Of a DNA stretch of 20,615 nt, positions 7,349 to 15,053 are shown piece after piece. Numbering within the stretch: the stretch's first letter is position 1; every line of letters begins with the position of its first letter. The stretch spans positions 1 through 20,615 of the forward strand of contig CAMYOP010000008.1 in NCBI GenBank assembly GCA_947260045.1. Reading direction: 5' to 3'. The DNA is from an uncultured Desulfobulbaceae bacterium. GTDB lineage: Bacteria > Desulfobacterota > Desulfobulbia > Desulfobulbales > Desulfobulbaceae. Position numbers and translations under genes: made by a program. Under the pieces are notes generated by a model. The model did not search any database. It was not told the DNA's origin and saw nothing but the letters and a program-made list of their open reading frames with translations.

Positions 7349-7603
7349 ATGCCCATTTTCAGTTATCTGGCATATCCGGAACAGGGAGCGAAAAGAAACT
7401 TATTTGAATCATTAAAACAGTTGAAAAACTGTCAAGTGATGCCATCTGGGAATGAAGAACTTTTAATTCTCGTTACAGATACCCCAGATGATGAAAGCGA
7501 AGAGGAACTACAGAAAAAACTAAACCAGATCAATACTTTGCAGTGTCTTAGTATGACCTTTGGTTATGTTGATGAAAAAACGAAAGAATTCAACAAGAGG
7601 TAA
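7349..7603 (+). CDS. napD: NapD, chaperone for periplasmic nitrate reductase
   Basis: NapD is a small cytoplasmic chaperone that binds the Tat signal peptide of NapA while the molybdenum cofactor is inserted. This 84-residue protein has the ferredoxin-like alternating pattern of the family: a first strand FSYLAYP, a helix RNLFESLKQLK, a strand-turn CQVMPSGNEELLILV, a helix EEELQKKLNQI and a final strand LQCLSMTFGYV. Sequence identity within NapD is always low, so the call also leans on position: it directly precedes napA with a 3-base gap. GGAGA lies 4 bases before the ATG. It is the first gene of the operon. Confidence 0.85.
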   Translation: MPIFSYLAYPEQGAKRNLFESLKQLKNCQVMPSGNEELLILVTDTPDDESEEELQKKLNQINTLQCLSMTFGYVDEKTKEFNKR

Positions 7604-7606
7604 CCC

Positions 7607-9922
7607 ATGGGTATTTCGAGAAGAATTTTCATTAAAACCGCAGCAATTAACTCTGCGGTAGCTGCAGCAACAAGCCTAATGCCAGGCGCATCATTTGGCG
7701 CATGGGATAACATTGAGAGCCCATCTGGTAAAATTGTGTGGAAAAAAACCCCTTGTCGGTTTTGTGGAACTGGGTGTGGACTGCTAGTGGGCGTCTCTGG
7801 CACAAGGGCTGTAGCCGTAAAAGGTGACCCCAACTGTTCCGTCAACAAAGGGCTCTGTTGCGTAAAAGGATATCATTCCATCATGGCGCTCTACGGTAAG
7901 GACAGACTCACAAAAGCTAAAGTCAGAAAGAATGGTCAAATGGTCGAAGTACCTGTCAGTGAGGCCCTGGATTTAGTTGCCGAAAAAATAAAGAGCACCA
8001 TTGATAAACATGGAAAAGATTCCGTTGCCATGTATGGATCAGGTCAATGGACTATTCCAGATGGCTATGCTGCTTCCAAACTCTTTAAAGGCTGTATTGG
8101 CACTAACAACGTCGAAGCAAATGCTCGTTTGTGCATGGCCAGTGCAGTAACAGGATTTATAACAACCTTTGGGCTGGATGAACCAATGGGTTGCTATGAA
8201 GACATGGACCATGCCGATGTTTTTATAACCTGGGGCAATAATATGGCTGAGATGCATCCCGTATTGTTTTCCAGAATGCTTGTGAACCGAAATCGCAGAA
8301 AAGACGTCCAGATAATTGATTTCGCCACCAGAAATACCAGAGCAAGTCAGGCCTCCGATAAATCAATACTCTTTAAGCCCCAGACCGACCTGGCAGTGGC
8401 AAATTCCATCTGCTATGAAATCATTAAAAATGATTGGGTTAATTGGGATTTTGTTAACAAAAACACAGCATTTTATCAGGGTAAAACAAATATTGGTTAC
8501 GGTACTGAAGATCATTTCAAATTCAAAGATGAAGCTCAAAAATCAAGCTTTGAAAACTACAAAAAATTCCTCGAAGATTATACCCCTGAAAAAGTCGAAA
8601 AAATATCCGGTGTTCCTGCCCAGGATATAAAATACCTGGCCGCACTGTATGGAGACCCTACCAAAAAAGTAACATCATTTTGGTGCATGGGGATGAATCA
8701 ACATACCAGGGGCACATGGATCAATAATCTTGTCTACAATATCCATCTTTTAACTGGCAAAATATCAACGCCTGGCAACAGTCCATTCTCTTTAACAGGT
8801 CAACCAAGTGCATGTGGTACTGTCCGAGAGGTTGGCACGCTGACTCACAAGCTTCCTTACGGCGTTGTTATGAAGGAAAAGGCCCGTCGGAAAGCTGCCG
8901 AAATATGGAATGTACCATATGAAAATATTGATCCAAAACCAACTTATCACACAGTAGAAATGTTTCGGGCCCTTGATCGCGGCGATATTCGCTTTATGTG
9001 GATTCAGGTGACAAATCCAATGGTGACCATGCCCAATCTGAACCGATACCAGGCTGGAGCCGAAAAAGATGACCGCTTTATAGTTGTCTCAGATGTCTAT
9101 CCTACTCCGACAACAGATATTGCCGATGTCATACTGCCTGCTGCCATGTGGATTGAACGAGAAGGCTTTTATGGTAACTCAGAACGACGTACCCAGCATT
9201 TTGAGCAAATAGTTCCGGCAACAGGAGAAGCAGTGTGCGATACCTGGCAGATTGTAGAAGTAGCCAAACGCATGGGCTTTGAAAAACAATTTCCCTGGAA
9301 CCAGGAAAACTACATCGAAGAAATATATAACGAATACACTAAATTTCATGACAATCCAAAACATAGAATGGCGCCGTATGATGTTTTGAAAAAACGCTCA
9401 GGCGTCCAATGGCCTTTTGTTGACGGCAAAGAAACTAAATGGCGTTTTAACTCTACATACGATCCTGCTACAACAAGGGAAGGCATAGATTTCTACGGGA
9501 AACCAGAGGGAAGAGCATGGATATGGCAAAGACCATATGAACCAGCAGCAGAATCCCCGGATGACGAATATCCATTCTGGCTCAACACAGGGAGAGTACT
9601 GGAACATTGGCATACAGGTTCCATGACCAGACGTGTGTCTGTTTTGCACAAAGCGGTACCAAAATCTTATGTCGAAGTAAACCCAGATGATGCTGCCGCT
9701 CTCGGAATTGCCAACGGCGAAAATGTCAAGATATCTTCACGCAGAGGATCCATGGTCATGCCTGCTGATGTAAACGGAAGAGGACGCCCACCACGCGGTA
9801 TGGTTTTTGTACCATTTTTTGATGAAAGTTTTCTCATCAATCAAGTGACTTTGGATGCGTTCTGTCCTATTTCCAAACAACCGGACTACAAAAAGTGTGC
9901 GGTGCGAGTGGAGAAAGCCTAA
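7607..9922 (+). CDS. napA: Periplasmic nitrate reductase catalytic subunit NapA
   Basis: NapA reduces nitrate to nitrite in the periplasm using a bis-MGD molybdenum centre and one [4Fe-4S] cluster. The 771-residue protein begins with a Tat signal (SRRIFIKTAA, residues 4-13, then an Ala-rich stretch ending ASFGA). The cluster ligands are in CRFCGTGC (Cys50, 53, 57) and GLCCVKG (Cys85, with an extra Cys84). The molybdenum ligand is Cys176 in NARLCMASAV. NapA signatures YGSGQWTI, DEPMGCYEDM, NMAEMHPVL, GQPSACGTVREVG and LEHWHTGSMTRRV rule out formate dehydrogenase. The length is near that of Desulfovibrio NapA (about 755) and well below E. coli NapA (828). AGAGG lies 6 bases before the ATG. The stop overlaps the next start (TAATG). 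Confidence 0.96.
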   Translation: MGISRRIFIKTAAINSAVAAATSLMPGASFGAWDNIESPSGKIVWKKTPCRFCGTGCGLLVGVSGTRAVAVKGDPNCSVNKGLCCVKGYHSIMALYGKDRLTKAKVRKNGQMVEVPVSEALDLVAEKIKSTIDKHGKDSVAMYGSGQWTIPDGYAASKLFKGCIGTNNVEANARLCMASAVTGFITTFGLDEPMGCYEDMDHADVFITWGNNMAEMHPVLFSRMLVNRNRRKDVQIIDFATRNTRASQASDKSILFKPQTDLAVANSICYEIIKNDWVNWDFVNKNTAFYQGKTNIGYGTEDHFKFKDEAQKSSFENYKKFLEDYTPEKVEKISGVPAQDIKYLAALYGDPTKKVTSFWCMGMNQHTRGTWINNLVYNIHLLTGKISTPGNSPFSLTGQPSACGTVREVGTLTHKLPYGVVMKEKARRKAAEIWNVPYENIDPKPTYHTVEMFRALDRGDIRFMWIQVTNPMVTMPNLNRYQAGAEKDDRFIVVSDVYPTPTTDIADVILPAAMWIEREGFYGNSERRTQHFEQIVPATGEAVCDTWQIVEVAKRMGFEKQFPWNQENYIEEIYNEYTKFHDNPKHRMAPYDVLKKRSGVQWPFVDGKETKWRFNSTYDPATTREGIDFYGKPEGRAWIWQRPYEPAAESPDDEYPFWLNTGRVLEHWHTGSMTRRVSVLHKAVPKSYVEVNPDDAAALGIANGENVKISSRRGSMVMPADVNGRGRPPRGMVFVPFFDESFLINQVTLDAFCPISKQPDYKKCAVRVEKA

Positions 9923-10611
9923 TGAAATCTTCAAGGAACAAGATTGGTAAAGTAGTTACCAGCTTTGGCCTGATTGGTTTGATATTGTTGGTAATTATTG
10001 TCGTTAATTCTTTCCGTGATATGCCTCAACAGGTTGTCGCTGGACAGGTAGACCCTGATGCAACATTAACACCAGTGGTTCATGGTTTTGATGAGAATTC
10101 AGGAGAGCTGTTCCAGACCTATGATAACGCTTCAAAGGCCTTCATGTCTGCAGGATCTAGTGAGAGAACACTTGATGAATATTATTCACGCCGTCTTTAT
10201 TCTGGTAGCCCGCCGCCAGTCCCTCACGAATCACCTGAGGTTTATGGGAAAGCACTTGACTGTCTGTCCTGTCATGCCAAAGGCGGTTGGTCTGAACAAT
10301 TTAAACGGCATGCGCCTGTAACTCCTCATCCAGAGCAGTTAAGCTGCCGCCAATGTCATGTCCGCAAACAAACCCAGAATCTATTTACTGCAGCAAACTG
10401 GAAATCACTGCCTCCACCCCGTTTAGGAGGAGCTTTTTTACCAGGTGGACCACCTCCAATACCTCATAGTTTGCAAATGCGAGGCAATTGTTTCACCTGT
10501 CATGTTGGTCCAGGAGCCGTCACTAATTTACGAGTTGAACATGCATCACGGGGTAATTGCAGGCAATGTCATGTTCCTTTGACTGTTTCAGAGCCATTTG
10601 CCAGAAATTAA
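9922..10611 (+). CDS. NapB-like c-type cytochrome with four CxxCH motifs
   Basis: A 229-residue exported cytochrome, probably an electron donor to NapA. The start at 9922 overlaps the napA stop and has GGAGA 7 bases before it. Residues 12-30 form one hydrophobic helix, either a membrane anchor or an uncleaved signal; the rest faces the periplasm. Haem motifs are CLSCH (114-118), CRQCH (142-146), CFTCH (190-194) and CRQCH (213-217). Canonical NapB has two haems. Here the NapB-like block PPPxPH...CxxCH...CRQCHV seems to be present twice (97-147 and 177-218), suggesting an internal duplication. The phrases APVTPHPEQLSCRQCHV and IPHSLQMRGNC recall NapB proteins. It might be filed as a general multihaem cytochrome instead. 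Confidence 0.75.
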   Translation: MKSSRNKIGKVVTSFGLIGLILLVIIVVNSFRDMPQQVVAGQVDPDATLTPVVHGFDENSGELFQTYDNASKAFMSAGSSERTLDEYYSRRLYSGSPPPVPHESPEVYGKALDCLSCHAKGGWSEQFKRHAPVTPHPEQLSCRQCHVRKQTQNLFTAANWKSLPPPRLGGAFLPGGPPPIPHSLQMRGNCFTCHVGPGAVTNLRVEHASRGNCRQCHVPLTVSEPFARN

Positions 10612-10635
10612 TACAAACTGAGCGAGCCAGTACAT

Positions 10636-11256
10636 ATGAAGAAAAAGAGCGCTTACATCCTCACCTGTCTGGCATTGGTCTTTTTTATAATGCTAACATA
10701 CGGATGCAACGAAAAATCTGGCCATCATAGTGTCGCAGAAACCATTAAAGCGGCTTCGACTGCTCATGTACCTTCTCAGAAGCTTGAGGCTTCCATTGCA
10801 ACTCCTGAGGATATAGTTCTTGCCAAGATGGAATATCAAGGAGGCTACTTTTGGGTGAATAAACGCAAAAGTAAAATCAGCCGCTTTCAATGTTCCAACT
10901 GTCACAAAGATAAAAAGGTACAAATTCGTGATGCAAATCAAGTTGCACACGGTGAAATAAGCCTGAATCATGGTGAAGGCAACAGACAATTATCATGCGA
11001 CACATGCCATAAGATGGATGAGCGAGACTACCTGGTTTCTGAAGAAGGGAAAAAAATCGACTTTGATCACAGCTACCAATTATGCGGAATCTGCCATTTC
11101 AGACAGAAAAAAGACTGGATAGGTGGAGCACATGGCAAACGAGTCACCTATTGGGCTGGCAAGCGTGTCATCAAAAGCTGTACAGAATGTCATTCTCCCC
11201 ACTCACCAAGATTCTCAAAACGTTGGCCGAAAACGTATTCCCGGCCTCTGGAGTAA
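10636..11256 (+). CDS. Tetrahaem c-type cytochrome, probable lipoprotein
   Basis: This 206-residue protein has an N-terminal hydrophobic signal (residues 5-22) followed by TYGC. Cys24 may be lipidated, but the box is imperfect (Thr rather than Leu at -3). Four haem motifs are visible: CSNCH (86-90), CDTCH (121-125), CGICH (150-154) and CTECH (182-186), with further histidines that could be axial ligands (for example His105, His112, His145 and His166). It lies between the NapB-like cytochrome and the FeS/NrfD genes, with gaps of 24 and 19 bases, and so probably passes electrons from that membrane module to NapA. In role it resembles cytochromes that accompany NrfCD-type modules (QrcA, DsrJ). 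I cannot assign it to a named family; it is not an NrfH/NapC protein. Confidence 0.8.
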   Translation: MKKKSAYILTCLALVFFIMLTYGCNEKSGHHSVAETIKAASTAHVPSQKLEASIATPEDIVLAKMEYQGGYFWVNKRKSKISRFQCSNCHKDKKVQIRDANQVAHGEISLNHGEGNRQLSCDTCHKMDERDYLVSEEGKKIDFDHSYQLCGICHFRQKKDWIGGAHGKRVTYWAGKRVIKSCTECHSPHSPRFSKRWPKTYSRPLE

Positions 11257-11275
11257 AAGGCAAAAAGGCATACAT

Positions 11276-12244
11276 ATGAGTAAACAAGAAAACGGTCATA
11301 AAGAAATAGATCAATTCGTAGAACGGATTTTATCCAAAAAATCCAACAGACGAAAATTTCTTAAAAATACTGTCCAGGCTGCTGCTGTTGGCGGTGCCAT
11401 AACGATGCCTGGATCTGCAGAAGCTGGCTTAATGGGTGAGAATTCACTCTTGAAGTGGAAAGAGTTTTTTAAAAAAAATTACAGATTAATGAGCCAGGAA
11501 GAAAAAGATTCCACTGTTTCCCGCCTGGAGCAAATAGCAAAAGAGCGCTATGGCGTTGATGTACAGATGAGCAATAAAGGTCCTGAAGAACATGTCCTAT
11601 ACGGTTACGCCTTTAATATATCCAGATGTGAAGGGTTTATGGACTGTGTATCAGCCTGTGTGAAAGAAAACAATCTCGACCGAAAATCACACACCCAGTA
11701 TATCCGAATATTTGAGCTTGAACATGGACAGATGAGTGTTGAATCTGGCAATGGTAAATTCTTCCATGAAGTTCCAGAAGAAGGTCATTTTTACATGGGA
11801 GTCCAATGTTTTCATTGCGAAAATGCACCATGTATCAAAGCGTGTCCAACAAAAGCAACCTGGATTGAAAAAGATGGCATTGTGGTTGTTGATTACGACT
11901 GGTGCATCGGCTGCAGATATTGCCTGGCAGCCTGCCCTTACTGGGGAAGGCGTTTCAACTGGGAAGATCCCTATATTCCAAAAGATGAGATAACGACAAA
12001 ACAACATTACCTGGGCAACAGGATTCGACCAAAGGGTAAAATGGAAAAATGTACTTTTTGTATACAACGTTCCAGAGAAGGAAAGCTTACCGCTTGTGCA
12101 GATGCCTGCCCAACAGGATCACGGGTATTTGGCAACTTGCTGGATCCTGAGAGTGAAATCCGTTTTGTACTTAAAAACAAAAAAGTTTTCAGGATGAAAG
12201 AGGAGTTACATACAGACCCAAAATATTGGTACTTCATAGACTAG
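11276..12244 (+). CDS. Tat-exported 4Fe-4S ferredoxin-like subunit (NrfC/DsrO/PsrB type)
   Basis: This electron-transfer subunit of 322 residues probably docks on the periplasmic side of the NrfD-like protein encoded next. It starts with a twin-arginine signal (NRRKFLK, residues 24-30, then VQAAAVGGAI and a likely AEA cleavage near 50). Cysteine sets: C118/C124/C128 in RCEGFMDCVSAC; C178/C181/C186/C190; C210/C213/C216/C220 in CIGCRYCLAAC; and C259/C262/C274/C278. Three clusters therefore have full four-Cys sets drawn from the usual pairing, while the first motif has Phe121 where the second Cys of CxxC should be. I start at ATG 11276, with AAGG 7 bases before it; an earlier in-frame ATG at 11123 lies inside the preceding gene. 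Close relatives are annotated as 4Fe-4S dicluster proteins. Confidence 0.88.
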   Translation: MSKQENGHKEIDQFVERILSKKSNRRKFLKNTVQAAAVGGAITMPGSAEAGLMGENSLLKWKEFFKKNYRLMSQEEKDSTVSRLEQIAKERYGVDVQMSNKGPEEHVLYGYAFNISRCEGFMDCVSACVKENNLDRKSHTQYIRIFELEHGQMSVESGNGKFFHEVPEEGHFYMGVQCFHCENAPCIKACPTKATWIEKDGIVVVDYDWCIGCRYCLAACPYWGRRFNWEDPYIPKDEITTKQHYLGNRIRPKGKMEKCTFCIQRSREGKLTACADACPTGSRVFGNLLDPESEIRFVLKNKKVFRMKEELHTDPKYWYFID

Positions 12245-12296
12245 TTTCTCAACTTGAAACTCGTTTAAGTTAACAACTCTGCTGGAAAATAGTGCT

Positions 12297-13508
12297 ATGG
12301 ATCAAAATCCTAAAAAGAATTTTTTCACGTTCATCAAGGACGCAACAGCTTGGAACCTCTCAGGCAGTATTGGGTACCAGATCTACCTGAGCGTTCTTTT
12401 TGCTATCATACTCCTGGGTATATATTGCTACACTCTCCAGGCAAGACAAGGCCTTGGCGTAACAGGTATGCAGGATATCGTCAGTTGGGGGCTCTATATT
12501 TCTAATTTTACTTTTTTAGTTGGTGTTGCTGCTGCAGCGGTCATGTTAATTCTGCCAGCATATATTTTCAGAGATCCTGATTTTCATAAAGTAGTTATCA
12601 TCGGAGAAGGTGTTGCTGTTGGAGCACTCGTCATGTGTCTGAGTTTTATAGTCGTAGACCTTGGGGGTCCGCTACAAGCCTGGCACCTGATACCAGGAAT
12701 AGGTCTCTTTAACTGGCCTTCATCTATTTTGGCCTGGGATGTTCTTGTATTAAATGGCTACCTGCTTTTAAATCTTTTTGTTCCTGCTTATATATTGTAT
12801 AGCCGCTATATGAACAGGAAACCTGATGAGAGAAAATATCGTCCGTTTGTTTTTCTCTCTATTTTCTGGGCTTTTGGTATTCACCTTGTCACAGCATTTC
12901 TCTATGAAGGACTTCCTGCAAGGCCTTTTTGGAATAACCCTCTCTTAGGACCACGATTTTTAGCGTCAGCCTTTGCAGCAGGCCCAGCCCTTATTACACT
13001 TGTTCTTGCAATCATTCACACCAGAACTAAATTCAAGTTAGATACCAGCCTCTTCAACAAACTAAGACTCATTATAGTTGTTTCCGCCATCATAAATCTT
13101 ATCATGCTCTTTTCTGAAATATTTAAAGAATTCTATACACCTACACACCATAGCGTCTCTGCAGTCTACCTGTTTTTTGGCCTGGAAGGACATAATTCAC
13201 TGGTCCCTTGGATATGGACAGCAATAGCTATGAATATCACAGCCACTCTTGTCCTGGCATTTAATGTTGGTAAAAATAACCCAACAATTCTCCTTCCTGC
13301 AGCGGTGCTTCTCTTCTTTGGTATATGGATAGAAAAGGGAGTTGGCCTGATCGTTCCTGGCTTTATCCCTTCACCACTAGGAGAAATTGTAGATTACGCA
13401 CCAACCATGACTGAAATTGGTGTAACAGTTGGAGTACTAGCCCTTGGAATGCTTGTGGTCACATTTCTTATTAAACCAGCATTAATTATAGAGGGTCAAT
13501 TCGACTAG
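12297..13508 (+). CDS. NrfD/PsrC/DsrP-family polytopic membrane subunit
   Basis: A 403-residue inner-membrane protein with about ten hydrophobic helices, of the NrfD/PsrC family that exchanges electrons with the quinone pool. Visible helices include YLSVLFAIILLGIY, VSWGLYISNFTFLVGVAAAAV, VAVGALVMCLSFIVVD, VLVLNGYLLLNLFVPAYIL, FVFLSIFWAFGIHLVTAFL, FAAGPALITLVLAII, LRLIIVVSAIINLIML and a final GVTVGVLALGMLVVTFLI. The VSWGLYISNFTFLVGV segment is typical of the DsrP/HmcC-like branch. It contains no haem motif and binds no FeS cluster itself. Its gene follows the FeS subunit after 52 bases and ends the operon before a strong terminator. It most likely oxidises menaquinol and feeds NapA, taking the place of NapC (inference). 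Confidence 0.9.
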   Translation: MDQNPKKNFFTFIKDATAWNLSGSIGYQIYLSVLFAIILLGIYCYTLQARQGLGVTGMQDIVSWGLYISNFTFLVGVAAAAVMLILPAYIFRDPDFHKVVIIGEGVAVGALVMCLSFIVVDLGGPLQAWHLIPGIGLFNWPSSILAWDVLVLNGYLLLNLFVPAYILYSRYMNRKPDERKYRPFVFLSIFWAFGIHLVTAFLYEGLPARPFWNNPLLGPRFLASAFAAGPALITLVLAIIHTRTKFKLDTSLFNKLRLIIVVSAIINLIMLFSEIFKEFYTPTHHSVSAVYLFFGLEGHNSLVPWIWTAIAMNITATLVLAFNVGKNNPTILLPAAVLLFFGIWIEKGVGLIVPGFIPSPLGEIVDYAPTMTEIGVTVGVLALGMLVVTFLIKPALIIEGQFD

Positions 13509-13543
13509 CCCATACAGGAAACCACTTGTCACAAATCATAAGA

Positions 13544-13591
13544 ACTCCCAAGAGCATCTTCTTTAATGCTATTGGGAGTATTCTTTTTTTT
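13544..13591 (+). terminator. Strong intrinsic terminator of the nap operon
   Basis: ACTCCCAA (13544-13551) pairs with TTGGGAGT (13572-13579). The stem continues inward as GAGCAT with ATGCT plus one bulge, and a TTCTTTTTTTT tract follows (13581-13591). It lies 36 bases after the stop of the NrfD-like gene. Confidence 0.85.
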
Positions 13592-13839
13592 CCTGAACCA
13601 TTCTCAAAAAGTGAAAAAAAAACAGCAAAGAGTATCACCTTTAAACCTTAAAAAAAAATTTCCTGACGAATATAGTGTTTTGAAAGAAAAGAATTGAACT
13701 TCATGCTACCCCCAAAATTTTTTCCACTTGTCCTGTATTAATTCTGTTCACCTAATTCAGCTTCCAGAAGGAAAACCTACTCTTAAATTTTTATCAGTCA
13801 ATGTCTAATAGAAGAAGCCAAGAGTTTGTTATCACAAAA

Positions 13840-13874
13840 CCATTTGAATCACTGACCTGATTGCAGGCAAATGG
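13840..13874. promoter_or_regulatory. Nested inverted repeat upstream of sigma-54-like promoter
   Basis: CCATTTG (13840-13846) pairs with CAAATGG (13868-13874), and inside it CCTG-ATTG-CAGG (13856-13867) forms a second palindrome. The centre lies about 88 bases upstream of the start predicted for the promoter at 13920-13935, a normal place for an enhancer-binding protein site. Its sequence differs from the TACC-N4-GGTA repeats before napD. The role is inferred from position only. Confidence 0.35.
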
Positions 13875-13919
13875 CTCCTATTATTAATTTTGAGCTAATT
13901 TGACTCTGGAGAATTTATG

Positions 13920-13935
13920 TGGCACACTTTTTACA
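13920..13935 (+). promoter_or_regulatory. Sigma-54-like promoter of the haem-binding protein gene
   Basis: TGGCAC-ACTTT-TTACA has a perfect -24 box and correct spacing; the -12 box reads TTAC in place of TTGC. The predicted start is near 13945, 70 bases before the ATG. The G to A change at -13 lowers confidence. Confidence 0.4.
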
Positions 13936-14014
13936 TGGACACAAATAATCATTATAAGGAGTTATAACTAGATAAAAAAGACAAACAAAATCCTAAAATT
14001 TAAGGAGATTTAAC

Positions 14015-14941
14015 ATGAAATCTTTTCCAATCATTCTTGCTTCAACTCTCATTCTCGGTTTAGGCACCAGTGGCTTTGCAGATACCTTGTATGCAAAAAA
14101 AGTTTCTTCACCACCTGTTCTTGATGGCAGTGCTGAAAGTATATGGGACGGTGCAAAACCTTTAGATGTAGCAGTAAAACCAATATCCAGTGCATTGATT
14201 ACAGTTAACAAAGAAAAGCAAAAAGGAAAGTATTCCAAGAACTGGACCAAAGATAAACACACCCAAATCCAAAAAGTAACTCTTAAAGCAATCTATACAG
14301 ACACAGACATTTTCTTTTTAGCGACCTGGCACGACAAAACAAAAGACAATCACCATAAACCTTGGAAATGGAACAAGGAAAATGAAGAGTACGAAGCGGG
14401 CAAAGAACGTGAAGACCGACTCTCTTTTCGCTTTCCAATTTCCGGTGATTTCCAGTCAAACATGCTTGCTGCTGTAGATTCTGTAGTGGATGTTTGGCAA
14501 TGGAAGGCAGCTCGAACTAATAATGGAGAGTATATCCATGACAAACACCATATTTATTCTCCAAATGAGCTCAAGGGAAAATTTTCAACCCACTATTCCC
14601 TCGAAGGAAAGGAAGTATATTTGGTCAGAGTTACTGATGGTGGAAAATCTCCATATGAATCAAACGATATTGATCCATTCACCCATCAAGGCGACTTAGT
14701 TCCTAAATATGTTCCCAAAAAACCTGAAAATCAAGATGGACTTGACGTTAAAGCCAAAGGGGCTTGGAACAATGACATGTGGACGGTAGAAATTGGCAGA
14801 AAACTTGACACAGGTCATGCTGCAACCGATGCTGTCTTTGTCCCTGAAGCAGGCGTCAAAATGGATATGGCTGTTTTTGACCGTGTTGGTGATCATTTTC
14901 ATGCAACCTCTCAGACCATCGACATTGTCTTTGATAAATAG
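14015..14941 (+). CDS. Secreted ethylbenzene-dehydrogenase-type haem-binding protein (EB_dh domain)
   Basis: A 308-residue periplasmic protein with a clean signal peptide (MKSFPII...GTSGFA, cleavage probably after Ala22). The mature part resembles the haem b-binding gamma subunit of ethylbenzene dehydrogenase and related DMSO-reductase-family enzymes, and the same domain in cytochrome c-552-like proteins: VLDGSAESIWDGAKPL (35-50), a strand AIYTDTDIFFLATW (92-105), DRLSFRFPI and the characteristic VWQWKAARTNNGEY (160-173) with later acidic strands. No CxxCH is present, so any haem is non-covalent. AAGGAG lies 7 bases before the ATG. It is separated from the nap operon by a terminator and has its own promoter region. 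No matching alpha or beta subunit other than the nap proteins is nearby. Confidence 0.8.
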   Translation: MKSFPIILASTLILGLGTSGFADTLYAKKVSSPPVLDGSAESIWDGAKPLDVAVKPISSALITVNKEKQKGKYSKNWTKDKHTQIQKVTLKAIYTDTDIFFLATWHDKTKDNHHKPWKWNKENEEYEAGKEREDRLSFRFPISGDFQSNMLAAVDSVVDVWQWKAARTNNGEYIHDKHHIYSPNELKGKFSTHYSLEGKEVYLVRVTDGGKSPYESNDIDPFTHQGDLVPKYVPKKPENQDGLDVKAKGAWNNDMWTVEIGRKLDTGHAATDAVFVPEAGVKMDMAVFDRVGDHFHATSQTIDIVFDK

Positions 14942-14956
14942 ACGTAAACAATTTCT

Positions 14957-14995
14957 TGCCGACTATTTCATGCTCCAGCACTGGAATAGTCGGCA
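14957..14995 (+). terminator. Perfect 11-bp stem-loop after the haem-binding protein gene
   Basis: TGCCGACTATT (14957-14967) pairs exactly with AATAGTCGGCA (14985-14995) across a 17-base loop, 15 bases after the stop. No T-tract follows, so it may be a rho-dependent stop, an mRNA-stabilising hairpin or an attenuator before the chemoreceptor gene. Confidence 0.5.
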
Positions 14996-15053
14996 TGTTA
15001 AAGAAGACCATATTCTGCTGATATTACGATGCATTTAAGGAAAAATTTCACCA

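Larger units (their letters stand above)
13592..14014. other. Long regulatory spacer before the haem-binding protein gene
   Basis: These 423 bases hold no gene that I can support. The first third is A-rich with several runs of A or T. The second half contains the inverted repeat at 13840-13874 and the sigma-54-like promoter at 13920-13935, listed separately. A second AAGGAG near 13957 is followed by no start codon in a useful frame. Confidence 0.6.

Noticed and set aside
11123..11275. In-frame N-terminal extension of the FeS subunit
   Set aside because: It lies inside the preceding cytochrome gene. The ATG at 11276 has a ribosome binding site and places the twin-arginine signal near the N-terminus.
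11687..12067. 126-codon minus-strand frame within the FeS subunit gene
   Set aside because: It is antisense to well-defined cysteine motifs and has no ribosome binding site.
13821..13840. TTGTTATCACAA as an HcpR/FNR-like operator
   Set aside because: The two half-sites are separated by the wrong distance for the known consensus, and the match could be chance in AT-rich DNA.
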